From assembly GCA_051025295.1 (NCBI GenBank), contig JBMGJV010000016.1: a DNA stretch of 64,000 nucleotides; one strand, written 5' to 3'. The DNA comes from KBS-83 sp051025295 (GTDB lineage: Bacteria; Acidobacteriota; Terriglobia; Terriglobales; Acidobacteriaceae). This document shows, one piece after another, positions 1-9,436 of the stretch. The stretch's first letter is position 1. Every line of letters begins with the position of its first letter. The notes beneath the pieces are model-generated. The model worked only from the letters and a program-made list of their open reading frames with translations, made no database searches and was not told the origin of the DNA. A program made the position numbers and the translations under genes.

Positions 1-561
1 GACCCGCTTCTCTGGGGAGATGCGTCCAATGAACGCGAAGTAGTCGCCCATCTTTTCGTTCGGTACGTACAGATCGTCTGGTAATCCGTGATGCACCGTT
101 CCAGCCCAGTTCGCCCAAGGCATCGGCGCACGCTGCGCGTCCGAGATGGACACCAGCGGCATGTCAAGGAACTCCTCATACACGGGGTGGATTTCCGGCA
201 GGTCCAGGCGTCCATGAAGGGTGGTAACCGCAGCGAAGTGCTCTCGACGCGTCACCGGAAAATGGAGGTAGTCGATATGGAAGTGAACGATATCGAACTC
301 CTGCGCTTCCTGCGCGACGATCTCCACCATCCGTACGTGAGGCGCGATTGGGTCTGCAACCGGGCTGGCCCCAAGCCGCAGGGCGGTCTTGCACATCGGC
401 CGCAGGGTCGCTATGGTGACTGAGTCACCACTTGCAAACAATGTGACATCGTGGCCACACCGCACCAATTCCTCGGTCAGATACGACACAACCCGTTCAG
501 TACCGCCGTAAGCCTTTGGCGGAACGCTCTCGTAGAGGGGAGCTACCTGCGCGATTCTCAT
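1..561 (-). CDS. Glycosyltransferase family 4, N-terminal part (cut by window edge)
   Basis: Reading the minus strand from the ATG at 559-561 gives 187 open codons that run off the left edge. The product begins MRIAQVAPLYESVPPKAYGG, the N-terminal strand and loop of GT-B glycosyltransferases (GT4), followed by TERVVSYLTEEL and an HFHIDYLHFP segment. The end of the visible part, FIGRISPEKR, is the usual start of the second Rossmann domain that binds the nucleotide sugar. The family transfers a sugar from an NDP-sugar to a growing glycan at the cytoplasmic membrane. It lies divergently from the GT8/GT-C/GT2 genes, so a polysaccharide or glycoconjugate locus is likely. Donor and acceptor cannot be told. 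Confidence 0.88.
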   Translation of the reverse strand, partial: MRIAQVAPLYESVPPKAYGGTERVVSYLTEELVRCGHDVTLFASGDSVTIATLRPMCKTALRLGASPVADPIAPHVRMVEIVAQEAQEFDIVHFHIDYLHFPVTRREHFAAVTTLHGRLDLPEIHPVYEEFLDMPLVSISDAQRAPMPWANWAGTVHHGLPDDLYVPNEKMGDYFAFIGRISPEKRV

Positions 562-743
562 GCGATCACCATCCATCGGGTCGGCTGCGCCGGTATCGGC
601 TGGACCTGTTTTACATCCAGTCGTTTGCAAGCAGGACAACGCACGCTTCTGCGGAAAACGTCCAAGATCGTAGCTCCTGTGGACCGGGCGATCAGGGCTA
701 TGGCAGCACCCAGGTACGGTGCGTAGGCGGGTCGTGTACCCAA
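558..743 (-). CDS. Possible 61-aa ORF overlapping the GT4 start
   Basis: A short minus-strand frame starts with TTG and ends with a TGA that overlaps the ATG of the GT4 gene by 4 nt (ATGA). It holds one CPAC pair and no recognisable domain. The overlap is the only argument for translation. I see no good ribosome binding site, so this may be chance. Confidence 0.2.
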   Translation of the reverse strand: MGTRPAYAPYLGAAIALIARSTGATILDVFRRSVRCPACKRLDVKQVQPIPAQPTRWMVIA

Positions 744-1068
744 ACCGGCGACGCAGTGTCATGCGTCATCGTGCGGCTGTGGGACTAAGGGAAAACCCGT
801 GCTTCTGACACTGGGATGCGGAGATCGGGTTTGGCGGACGGCGCGCTGTAGCCCGTGCACACCGACTCAGCCAGCCCGAAGCTCTAAATCATAGAAAGCA
901 GGGACTCCACGCAGACAAAGCGGAATCGATTTGCGCTGCGCGGCTTGGCTTAGCAGACCGACGTATCCCACCTATGTAGTGGCGAATGACACCTCTTCGC
1001 CAACTTCAGACAGAGCCGCGGACTCCGCCAATAAGTAATCGCATAGGACAATGGTGCGGGAGGCTTGG
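744..1068. other. Intergenic region, divergent glycosyltransferase promoters
   Basis: No convincing gene is visible between the GT4 side and the GT8 start. It presumably holds the promoter of the rightward glycosyltransferase operon, but I could not assign -35/-10 boxes. Confidence 0.4.
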
Positions 1069-1938
1069 ATGGCTTTTGCTGTTGGCTTCTGTGCGGACAA
1101 GAGAATGGAAGCGCCACTACACGCGGCGGCCTCCTCTGTGCTGGAGCACGCAGGCGGTCCGGTCGATTTCTATTTCATGGTGAGTGATTTTAGCCAGACG
1201 GATTGCAATCGACTGCGCGAGACGCTCACCCTGCGCAAGAAACCGCATACCGTCACGTTTCTGTCGAGCGAAGCGCATATGGGTCGGCTGAAGCAACTGC
1301 TACCGCTGCATGGAGCGGTCTCTCCCTATTTGCGGTTCCTTCTTCCCGATCTAGTGGACTGTGATCGCATCCTCTACCTCGATACGGATACGGTCTGCCA
1401 TACAGACGTAACAGTGTTGGGCAAACTCGGCATGCATTCGGCTCTCGCCTTCGTGGAATGTGGAAGCGCCGACGACTATCCGGAGTGTCGCTTTTTCCCT
1501 TCGATCGGCTTGTCACTCGACACTGCTGCCTTCAACTCGGGTGTGATGCTGGTGGATTGCAAGCGTTGGAAAGACGACCGCTGGAGCGAGACTCTGCTCA
1601 CCTTCTGCAAAGAACAACGGTGTCACGATCAGCCCGGTCTGATAGCCGTCTGTCATGGTTTCTTTACCAGGCTGCCCGACGAAATGAATCTCCACCTCTA
1701 CCCAGCGACTGAACCGCCGCAGACGCCTGGGGTATATCACTTCGTGGGCTCACCAAAGCCTTGGGATGTAGGCGGCCGTGTCCTTCACAGGAGCTACGAG
1801 GTATACGCACGTGAACTCAGGCAAAGCGCAGCGCCTCGCTGGAGTAGTCTTCGGATCGCAACATGGAAGCGTGCCTATCGCATCAAGGGCGGCTACTACC
1901 GGGTCCTGCGCTTCCGATTGAAGAACAGCCTTCGATAG
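1069..1938 (+). CDS. Glycosyltransferase family 8 protein
   Basis: A 289-aa protein with the hallmarks of GT8 retaining transferases (LgtC/glycogenin type): the metal-binding DxD in ILYLDTDTV, the AFNSGVMLVD segment, CHDQPGL before the acceptor site, and a C-terminal HFVGSPKPWD resembling the family's HxxGxxKPW motif. I chose the ATG at 1069 because GGGAGG lies 5 nt upstream; an in-frame ATG at 1051 has no such site and adds six residues. It probably adds a hexose to a lipid-linked or surface glycan in the cytoplasm. It opens a rightward run with a GT-C-like protein and a GT2 protein. Confidence 0.88.
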   Translation: MAFAVGFCADKRMEAPLHAAASSVLEHAGGPVDFYFMVSDFSQTDCNRLRETLTLRKKPHTVTFLSSEAHMGRLKQLLPLHGAVSPYLRFLLPDLVDCDRILYLDTDTVCHTDVTVLGKLGMHSALAFVECGSADDYPECRFFPSIGLSLDTAAFNSGVMLVDCKRWKDDRWSETLLTFCKEQRCHDQPGLIAVCHGFFTRLPDEMNLHLYPATEPPQTPGVYHFVGSPKPWDVGGRVLHRSYEVYARELRQSAAPRWSSLRIATWKRAYRIKGGYYRVLRFRLKNSLR

Positions 1939-2077
1939 CCCAAGAGAGCGCGGAGCAAGCAGGGGGTGTGGGCATTCTTTACGAGCCAGTAAGAGTCGAT
2001 GATCACCATCAGTAGCCCACCATGCATGTTGCTTGCACGATTGCTCAGGGCAAGAGGCTCACGCTACCATCGTGCAG

Positions 2078-3307
2078 ATGAATCGAGATGCCACGGATGC
2101 CCGCCCATCACCAAGTAGCACCACGCGACCAGCCATCGTCGCAGGTCTACTCATACTCGCAGTTGGCCTTCTTGTCTTGCGGGTTCTGCTTTGGAAGCTG
2201 GCCAACGACAACTTCGACATGGCGGAAGCATACGTTGTCTGGCAGAACTCCATCATCGAGCACGGTCGTTGGCATGCATTGCGTCAACCCATTGGCATGT
2301 ACTTTCCGGCCTACTACGATCTGACGACGATTACGTCTTACCTCGACGGTCGACTCAGCCGGTTCGCCCAGATCAAACTCCTGTCATTGATCTTCGACAT
2401 CGTCGCGGCCGTGGCAGCATATGTACTTGCCCGGCGATTGCTGCCCAGTCACAATTGCAGAAGTCTCTCTCCGAAGCAGTTGGCTGCACCGTTCACCATT
2501 CTGGCCGGACCAACGGTGATCCTAAACGGCGCTGTCTGGGGACAATGCGATGTAGTTTTCACCAGCTTCCTGATCTTCTGCGTTGCAAGCTTAATAGAAG
2601 GGCATGGTGCACTGGCGGTCCTGCTGTTCGGGTTCGCATTTGCTTTCAAGCTGCAATCGGTCTTCCTTGTGCCTTTCATGTTTGCCATGCTCCTTAACGG
2701 CCGTATTCGATGGCAGCACCTCCTGCTGTTCCCAGTGGGCTGGATACTTTCGATGGTGCCGCCGCTTATGAACGGTGCAAGCCTTTCTGCATATCTGACC
2801 CAGTTCGGCGGACAAACCGGAGCGTTCGATCGACTCGCCATTGACGTTGGCAATCCCTGGGCGCTGGCCCAGTGGGCCGGGCTTAGCGAGCGGGTGGGTC
2901 TACCTATCGGCCTCATGATTACTGCGTTTCTTGTCTTTGCAATTGGTTTTTGGGGCCGTAGAGAGCAATTTAGGACGCCAATAAACACGTGTGCTCTTGC
3001 CTCATTGAGCGCGCTCTCCATGCCCTATTTCATGCCCAAGATGGGCAATCGCTACTTTTTCACAGCCGAGGTATTACTCGGCGTTTTGAGTTGCGTGGAT
3101 CTCTCCTTTGCTCTTCCTGCAGCACTCACGCTTGTTGCTTCCCTACTTGTCTATACAGAATATTTTCTGCCTTATTACAAGCACCTTGTGCTATTCGCCT
3201 CGCTACTGGCAAACAGTGGCGCCGTTTGGCTTGTCTTCACAGAAATTAGATCGCGAACTATGGACCGGGTATCCCGTCCCTTCCCTTCTCAGCCGGTGGT
3301 GGGCTAA
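2078..3307 (+). CDS. Polytopic GT-C-like mannosyltransferase/GT87-type membrane protein
   Basis: About 409 aa and strongly hydrophobic, with some ten predicted membrane helices beginning at IVAGLLILAVGLLVL. After the first helix comes a periplasmic loop (NDNFDMAEAYVVWQ) with the acidic residues expected of lipid-sugar-dependent GT-C enzymes. The GAVWGQCDVVFTSF segment matches the WGQxD signature of GPI-mannosyltransferase/GT87 families. Such enzymes use polyprenyl-phosphate sugars on the outer face of the membrane. The frame is open from a TTG at 2033, but I prefer the ATG at 2078; neither has a strong ribosome binding site. The stop abuts the next ATG (TAAATG), so the two genes are probably co-translated. 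Confidence 0.75.
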   Translation: MNRDATDARPSPSSTTRPAIVAGLLILAVGLLVLRVLLWKLANDNFDMAEAYVVWQNSIIEHGRWHALRQPIGMYFPAYYDLTTITSYLDGRLSRFAQIKLLSLIFDIVAAVAAYVLARRLLPSHNCRSLSPKQLAAPFTILAGPTVILNGAVWGQCDVVFTSFLIFCVASLIEGHGALAVLLFGFAFAFKLQSVFLVPFMFAMLLNGRIRWQHLLLFPVGWILSMVPPLMNGASLSAYLTQFGGQTGAFDRLAIDVGNPWALAQWAGLSERVGLPIGLMITAFLVFAIGFWGRREQFRTPINTCALASLSALSMPYFMPKMGNRYFFTAEVLLGVLSCVDLSFALPAALTLVASLLVYTEYFLPYYKHLVLFASLLANSGAVWLVFTEIRSRTMDRVSRPFPSQPVVG

Positions 3308-4267
3308 ATGGATGAGCGCGTGACCGGCATGGCAGCGGATGGCGTGAACGCACTGATCAGATTATTGATCGTCATGGTTCGCTATCGCACACCTCTCATA
3401 GATTCGCAAACAATACGTACGCTCGGAGCGTGTCTCGAACAGAGCAAACATCTGGAGCGCGTCGTTTCGGTTCTAGTGTGGGATAACTCGCCAGAGGCTG
3501 ATCGTTTTCACTCACTGCCATTTCCGTGCGAATACCATCGCAGCGATGAAAATGTCGGCGTGTCGGGGGCTTACAACTTTGCCATGCAAATTGCGGAGCA
3601 GCGTGGTATCCCCTGGTTGCTGCTTCTGGATCAGGACACAGAGTTACCCCCTGACTTTATCGGAGGAATGTGTGCCCACGCGCTCCACGTCGAATCCGAT
3701 GACCGAATCGCCATCGTGGCGCCCACGGTGGTCATGAACTCCGTGCCAGTGTCCCCGAAGATCATGTCGCGCTTTGGCGTAGCAACCGACCCGCCTCTCG
3801 GGACTGTGGAGACAACAGCGAAAGAACTGATCGTCATGAATTCGGGGATGCTGCTGCGCGTGTCGTCCCTGCGCGCGGTCGGCGGGTACAGCATGGATTT
3901 CTGGCTAGACTTTTCCGACCGCTACGTATGTCATCTGTTGTTTCGACACGGCTTTCAGTTCCACCTTGCCGGCGATCTGCGCATCGATCACGACGTCTCG
4001 CTGGTGGCGGGAACTCAATCGTTAGCTCGATACTCGATATTGATGGGCGCTCAGGACGCGTATTTCACGCAATTCAAGTCGTTCCCGCGCAATGTCGTGT
4101 TCTGTCTGCGCCTGTTGCGTGGTGCTTGGCAAACGCGGAGATCCGATCCCGATCGGTCGCGGATCATGCAAACCCATCTGAAGCGAAGACTCACCGTGCC
4201 CAGAGCCCGGCGCCTTGCAGAATGGCGAGGCGAAGCGGCTGCCCAGCGTAAGGCGACGTGGACTTAA
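3308..4267 (+). CDS. Glycosyltransferase family 2 (rhamnosyltransferase-like)
   Basis: A 319-aa protein starting at the ATG directly after the preceding stop. The N-terminal GT-A fold carries DENVGVSGAYNFAM, typical of RfbF/rhamnosyltransferase-like GT2 proteins, then the metal-binding LLLDQDTELP. In the second half, MNSGMLLR and WLDFSDRYVCHL fit the acceptor region of the same subfamily. It would transfer a deoxyhexose or hexose from an NDP-sugar in the cytoplasm. It completes a three-gene set (GT8, membrane GT-C, GT2) facing a GT4. No export or polymerase gene is visible here, so the locus probably continues to the left. Confidence 0.88.
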   Translation: MDERVTGMAADGVNALIRLLIVMVRYRTPLIDSQTIRTLGACLEQSKHLERVVSVLVWDNSPEADRFHSLPFPCEYHRSDENVGVSGAYNFAMQIAEQRGIPWLLLLDQDTELPPDFIGGMCAHALHVESDDRIAIVAPTVVMNSVPVSPKIMSRFGVATDPPLGTVETTAKELIVMNSGMLLRVSSLRAVGGYSMDFWLDFSDRYVCHLLFRHGFQFHLAGDLRIDHDVSLVAGTQSLARYSILMGAQDAYFTQFKSFPRNVVFCLRLLRGAWQTRRSDPDRSRIMQTHLKRRLTVPRARRLAEWRGEAAAQRKATWT

Positions 4268-4382
4268 ATGCCGGGTAGGTCAGCGTATCGGCTTCTCGGG
4301 GTAGATTTGAAGCCTTCGACGCTCGAGCGAGAATTGTTCGCGCTTAGTGCTCCGTACATACTGCTTATGCGTGCGAGATCGT

Positions 4383-4874
4383 TCACATTCCAGTGAGGAT
4401 CAACGTTGGTAATACCGAACAGAGACAACGTCGGGGTAGAGAGCTCGGTCGGCGAGACTTGCGCTTCGTAGAAGTGGGGGGCCGGGGCCCCAGCTGGGAG
4501 GCGGCTTGGAATAGAGGGATATATCCGCCGCGCGGCACGAATAGTTGCATGTCCTCGTCCGTACCTTCTGCTGCGAAATAGTCGGCGAGCCGGCGGCGCA
4601 ACTGACGCGCGTAGTTGCGAACGATGTTGTCTTCCGATGCGTTGTAGTTGGCAGGCCTTCCAAATACCTGAACACCGATGCGATGCTCTGTAATTTCGTG
4701 CTCCCGTTCGGTCAGGGAACGTTCACAGATGTATCGCAGAAAAGCAGAGAGCGTGGGAGCCTTCGCGAAATGCCGGCTCGCGAGCACGCGACCGACCAGC
4801 TCCCATTCCGGAGAGTCACTCGTGAGCAACACAGGACTGCTTCCCCTTGCTGCGTGATGAGGTGCAGTGGCCAT
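4383..4874 (-). CDS. Orphan winged-helix domain of acidobacterial TPR/propeller regulators
   Basis: A 163-aa ORF. Residues about 20-125 match a DNA-binding-like domain that in Acidobacteriota normally heads long proteins with a membrane helix and TPR or WD40/propeller repeats: ASRHFAKAPTLSAFLRYICE, then HRIGVQVFGRPANYNASEDN, IVRNYARQLRRRL and PRGGYIPLF. Here the protein ends about 35 residues after that domain, and the tail (KRKSRRPSSLPRR) is basic with no membrane segment. The gene is probably truncated, or the downstream part was lost beside the pseudogene zone that follows. Whether the fragment still binds DNA is unknown. Confidence 0.6.
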   Translation of the reverse strand: MATAPHHAARGSSPVLLTSDSPEWELVGRVLASRHFAKAPTLSAFLRYICERSLTEREHEITEHRIGVQVFGRPANYNASEDNIVRNYARQLRRRLADYFAAEGTDEDMQLFVPRGGYIPLFQAASQLGPRPPTSTKRKSRRPSSLPRRCLCSVLPTLILTGM

Positions 4875-4922
4875 GTTGTGTCCCCCTCCTGCCGAGCGCC
4901 GCGACTGACGTTTCCACGCTAT

Positions 4923-7900
4923 TCAGAAATCATGAACATGCGTTGAACCGCACCCTGCGGGCACACTCAGTACTGGCAAAGGATCTGGGTTCTGTAAAGG
5001 GTCCCAGACCACATAGAGCCAGAAAGAATCGCCGAGTTGCTGGGCTTTGTACCATTCATTGGTGGTCAAGCGGATGGGCTAGCCCTTCTTGCGCCCTTTC
5101 ACCTCAATGCGGCGAACACCGTTGACCTGATCGCGGTAGCCAGTCTGGGGGTCGGCGGGTCCGAGGCTGCGAATGTCGAAGCCAATCTTGAGATGGCCAA
5201 CTTTTTCGGTCTCCCATCCGCGTCCAGTTTCGTGCGTGATGACGACCTCCTCGGCGGCCAGCTCACACAGACGCTTGGTGAAGGGATCAACATCATCGAG
5301 CAGCTCTGTCGGCGCCGGCACGCCCTCGGCGGTTGCGGGGAGAACGATGCCTGTGGCCAGATGACGCAAAGGTCCTTGGCGAGCCACTTCAAGACGATTG
5401 AGGCCATCCAGGCGCTCCCGCTCTGTACGCTGGAGATCGGCCAAATCGTTTTCAGCGCGCTGGCGTGCCAAGGCAATCTCGGGAGCAGTAGCCTCGCGGG
5501 CGCGCAAGGCCATGACGCGGTCCTGCTCTGCGCGGATGCGAGCTTTAAATGATTTCTCTTTCTGGCAGGCTTCGCGCCGTTCCTGGTGGTAAGTGGCCTT
5601 CAGGAAATCCGCTGCTCGTCCGGCGTCGAACGGGTGCACCGTGGCCGGTGGGAATGGATGAATCGGCAGATTCAACAAAACGTCCGCGGGAATAACGGAA
5701 AACCTCTCCGGTGCATCGGCCAAAGTCTCTTCTTGCACGGCAACGAGTTCGCCGTAGAGAGCTTGCGAGATTCCCTTGGTGTTCTGTCCGCGAATGGAGA
5801 TTTCAAAGAAATGCAGCAAATACGGAGATTCGGCGGCGGCATCGATAAAATACGTCGTGGCACCCGCGAGTGATCCAAGGCGTTCGTTTAGCTTTTCATC
5901 AACAGCGGAGTAGAGCGGATGGCCTGGACCAAGGAGGACAGCGTCTACGTGCTGATCCTGTTCTAATAGGTCTTTGTGAAAGGTGATCTTGCGGTAGGCC
6001 GATTCAGGCCTTCCGAGGTGCCGGACGCTTTGAAGGCGGTCGGAACGCAGGTCGGCGAGGACGTGTTCCACGCGCCAAAGGCCGTCCGCGCGCGGTTCCA
6101 CCTTAAGGCCCACCTCCTTGGAAGCCTTAATGAATTGATCTTCGACATAGCTCGGCATGAGCCGGCGCTCTTCGGACTCCACATTTGCTTTTTGGAAGCC
6201 AGAGAAGTCCACATTCGCGCGAGCGAGAGCGATGCCGGTCGCCTGCTCGTACCGTACCAGGCGGGAAGGTCTACCTTCTCGATCATGTCGAGATACTCAT
6301 CTAGGCGATGCGGATCGTGCGCAGCTTCGCGGAGCATTTCGGGAAGATTTACGTCATTAAGAGAAAGTACCTCGCCGATTACATCAAACACCCGGTCGGC
6401 GAGAACGGCGCGCATCTGCTCAAGCTTCTCCAGAAGCCGCTGAAGGATGCGGCCTTCAATGACGCGCTGGCCTTCTTCGGATTCGGCGGCGACGAAGTTG
6501 AAAGCGTGGCACTCTCGCACTTGACCTATGCGATGGATTCGCCCCAGCCTCTGTTCCAGCCGGGTCGGGTTCCAAGGCAGGTCGTAGTTGATCATCAAGT
6601 GGCAAAACTGGAGGTTAATTCCCTCGCCTGCAGCTTCAGTTGCCACGCAGACTTGGCGAGAGACGCGGAAATCTTCCTGGGCCTGTTTGCGCTCGTGCGG
6701 GTTCATGCCGCCGTGGATTTCACAGATGGAATAGCCCCATCTCTCCAGATGCTCACGGAGGTGTTTGAGCGTGTCGCGGTGTTCGGTGAAGATAAGCAGG
6801 CGGCTCCGGCCGTCGTTTAGTTCGTGAAATTCGGCTTTCTTCAGGCACTCTTGAAGCGCTGCTAGTCGGCCTTGGGGCCTTTGTCTTTCAGGCGCTTTGC
6901 GCGACTGACGACTTCTCCCAGGGCGGCGATTTCAAGGCGCAGTTGGTCGAGTTCAATTGCCGCAGTAGTCTCGGTGGTCAGAGACTCCCGCTGGCCTTCG
7001 TCGAGGTCATCTTCGTCCTGCTCGCCATCGAATTGCCGCCCTTGAAGTTGCGCGAGGCGCTTAGATCGCTGCAACGGCGAGAGAGCTTCGAGTTCTTCGA
7101 GCAGGGACTTTTGTTTCTCATGGCGTCTTACCAGTGACTGGTAAATTGCCATCGTAGAACTGGCAAGCCGGCGCTGGAAAACTATCCTAGCAAGCGCGAC
7201 ACTGTGATTTTTCGTGCCAGTGGCCTGCGGCAAGAAGTCGTTGATGTAAGCCGTGACATCCTTGTAGACTTCGTATTCTTCCCGGTTGGGGCGGAATGCA
7301 ACAATGTGGGCAAAGCGCTCTGGGAACAGCCAACGACCGTTCAGATCCTTCAGGTCCTCCTTGAGTCGTCGGAGCGCCCAAGGGCAATCCGGACCGAGGC
7401 GTAGAATGTCGCGGCGGATTTCACCGGCCTTATCCGCAAGCCTGTGTGGTTCAGGGAAGAGGTCGGAATCCAGTAAACGGACGAAGTGCGCGAAACGATC
7501 GTCGTCCCCATGGTGAGGTGTAGCAGTGAGAAGCACAACGTGGTCAGCTTGCGCCGTCAGCTTTTCCGCCAGCTGGTAGCGCTTTGTCTTCTGGACTTCG
7601 TCTCCGCGTGTAGAAGATCGCTTCGTGTAGGCGCTGCATTTATGGGCCTCATCAATGATCACGAGGTCCCATCGTTGCTGCCAGACGCGCTCTCTTACTT
7701 CGTCCTGCTTGGCGTAGTCGAGCGAAGCGATAACTAGGTTGCTGCGCTGCCAAGGGTTGGTCAACTGTTGTTGGTCCACGGCCGAAAAGATAACGTCAAA
7801 AGACTCTCCGAACCAGCGGAGCATTTCGTCCTGCCACTGAATAGTTAGTGGCGAAGGACACAGAATGAGGACACGCTCAATGGCTTCGCGGAGCTTGAGT

Positions 7901-8342
7901 TCTTTGATGAGGAGACCAGCCATGATCGTCTTCCCCGCGCCCGGATCGTCTGCAAGCAGAAAGCGCAAGCGGGGTTGCGGAAGCATCTTCTCGTAGACTG
8001 CTTCGATCTGGTGCGGCAAGGTCCGAATGCCGGAAAGACTGACGGCAAATGGGGATCGTGCGTGTAGGCTAGACGAATACTGGTTGACTCGATCAGCAGG
8101 CGGACCTGGTCGGCTTCGGCCGGGATGATCGTCGTGGTGTCGTTGCCGTCATTGTTGCCGATCAGGATGTGGGCTTCTTCTTCAGAAATGACTGTCTCGT
8201 CGAGGGAGCCATCTGGCAAGCGGACCCGACATTCAAAGCCTCGCCCAAGAGGCCGAACACCTTCGAGAACGACGGCCAGATCGAAATGGCCCGGTAGCAT
8301 GACTTTTTGCCCGATAGGAAGTCTTGAGGAGTCCATGGCCAT
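4923..8342 (-). pseudogene. SNF2-family helicase with C-terminal DUF3883, broken by frameshifts and a stop
   Basis: Four minus-strand pieces join into one protein of about 1,140 residues. N-terminus: LPIGQKVMLPGHFDLAVVLE. Helicase core: DDPGAGKT (Walker A), IIDEAHKC, LLTATPHHGDD, then LLIFTEHRD and RLGRIHRIGQ (motif VI). A coiled segment and a C-terminal DUF3883-like nuclease-fold domain follow (GFDIRSL and RRIEVKGR, then LTTNEWYKAQQLGDSFWLYV). Single-base losses lie near 8048, 6864 and 6243. An in-frame TAG at 5079-5081 splits the DUF3883 domain, which otherwise reads on to a TGA at 4923. SNF2-DUF3883 proteins are frequent in phage-defence islands, but no partner (methylase, DUF499, DISARM genes) is present. 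The nonsense codon argues for true decay; the indels alone could be assembly errors. Confidence 0.85.
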
Positions 8343-8372
8343 CTTCGCTTCGCGCCAATGCCTACTTTTCCT

Positions 8373-8500
8373 TCACCGTGTCACGCCGGGATGGCGGGCG
8401 ATGTATCCCATCGCATTCGCAATGGCGTGGTCCATCAGATCGTGAGCAATGTGCTGATCGTTCAGGAATGTCCAGGCGCATAGAAGCGCAAACGCGCCGT
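8373..8500 (-). pseudogene. Fragment of a sigma-70-like factor
   Basis: About 40 codons read ALLCAWTFLNDQHIAHDLMD and HAIANAMGYIARHPGVTR, nearly the same as the start of the sigma-like gene at about 10.2 kb on the other strand. The similarity ends abruptly at about 8500, where an integrase fragment begins, and on the other side the frame stops just before the helicase pseudogene. It is therefore a transplanted piece with no start and no DNA-binding domain. Confidence 0.75.
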
Positions 8501-8507
8501 CGTTTCC

Positions 8508-8768
8508 TGCCGCTTCCACGATCTTCGCCACACCGCCTGCACCCGGCTGCTCGAAGGTGGCGTCCCCTTCGCGATCCTGGCGCAGATTATGGGCTGGAGC
8601 GCCTCGGCGACGATCACGATGGCGAAGCGCTATGGGCACATCGGCGACAGCTCATTGCGACGCGCGATGAGCGTGCTCGACTTCCTCGATCACCAGCGAG
8701 ACGAGCGGAAAACCATGACAGAGAAGTCCCCAGAGTTGGCGGTGGTGGCCGGAACTCGAATGGCCTAA
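8508..8768 (+). pseudogene. Tyrosine recombinase (phage-type integrase), C-terminal fragment
   Basis: The plus strand encodes FHDLRHTACTRLLEGGVPFA, then ILAQIMGWSASATITMAKRY and GHIGD, followed by a 35-residue tail and TAA at 8766-8768. HDLRHT carries the second catalytic Arg box (HxxR) and KRYGHI the nucleophilic Tyr of tyrosine recombinases. The N-terminal two thirds, including the first catalytic Arg, is missing; the fragment begins where the sigma-factor fragment ends. The stop lies 14 nt from the 3' end of a tRNA-Asn remnant, the usual place for an integrase beside its attachment site. It is not functional as it stands. Confidence 0.85.
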
Positions 8769-8781
8769 GTTGTTGAAGATA

Positions 8782-8846
<65 letters not shown>

Positions 8847-9020
8847 GTACACGTGTTTTCAACGGAGTAGAGAAGCGTCGGAGGCGTTTAACGGAGCCTC
8901 TTCGGCACGCAATTGGACCAAATTCTGGACCAAGCATCATTCAACCCAGTCCTGGCACTCGCTACCTGATCGTGGAGGAACCGGTCTGCTCTCGCACCCG
9001 AGACACAAAGCCTCATCCGA

Positions 9021-9436
9021 TCACTCGGTGCAGAATCCTGCGCGCCAAACCGACGCTGTCAGAGATGGCAGCGCTGAGGCGCGGAGATGGAATCCTATAT
9101 CGTCACGCGCCAGGCGGACGGCGGCGATGATCGCGGCAGCGATGACGACGTTGCTGGCGAACCGATCTTGCGTCCGGCGGTCCTGCTCTTCGCGTGCGAT
9201 TGCTCGCTTCATTTCGCCCATGTTCCGCCATTCTCGGCTGAACGCTCGCCGGAAGCTCTGGGCGAAAGCCGTCCCTGGAAGATGTCTGAGGGAAGGTAGC
9301 CGCAATGGTGTTCACACGTCGGACATTCAGCGATGATCCACGAAGCCGGCATGGTCTCGACAGGCGCAGGGATGTTGTCACCGCAAGCCCTGCACGTAAC
9401 GACGAATGGGTGAAGAGCCGTCTGGGAATGATACAT
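9021..9436 (-). pseudogene. Small zinc-ribbon membrane protein, frameshifted
   Basis: The ATG at 9436 starts MYHSQTALHPFVVTCRACGD with a second pair in AECPTCEHHCGYLP, a four-Cys zinc-ribbon-like head. Near 9258 the sense passes into another frame that reads FRRAFSREWRNMGEMKRAIA and REEQDRRTQDRFASNVVIAA, followed by a short hydrophobic helix, and ends at 9021. The first frame alone stops at 9209 (75 aa). Joined, the protein would have about 138 residues: zinc ribbon, charged helix, membrane-leaning segment. I do not recognise the family. A single-base error is enough to explain the break. Confidence 0.5.
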
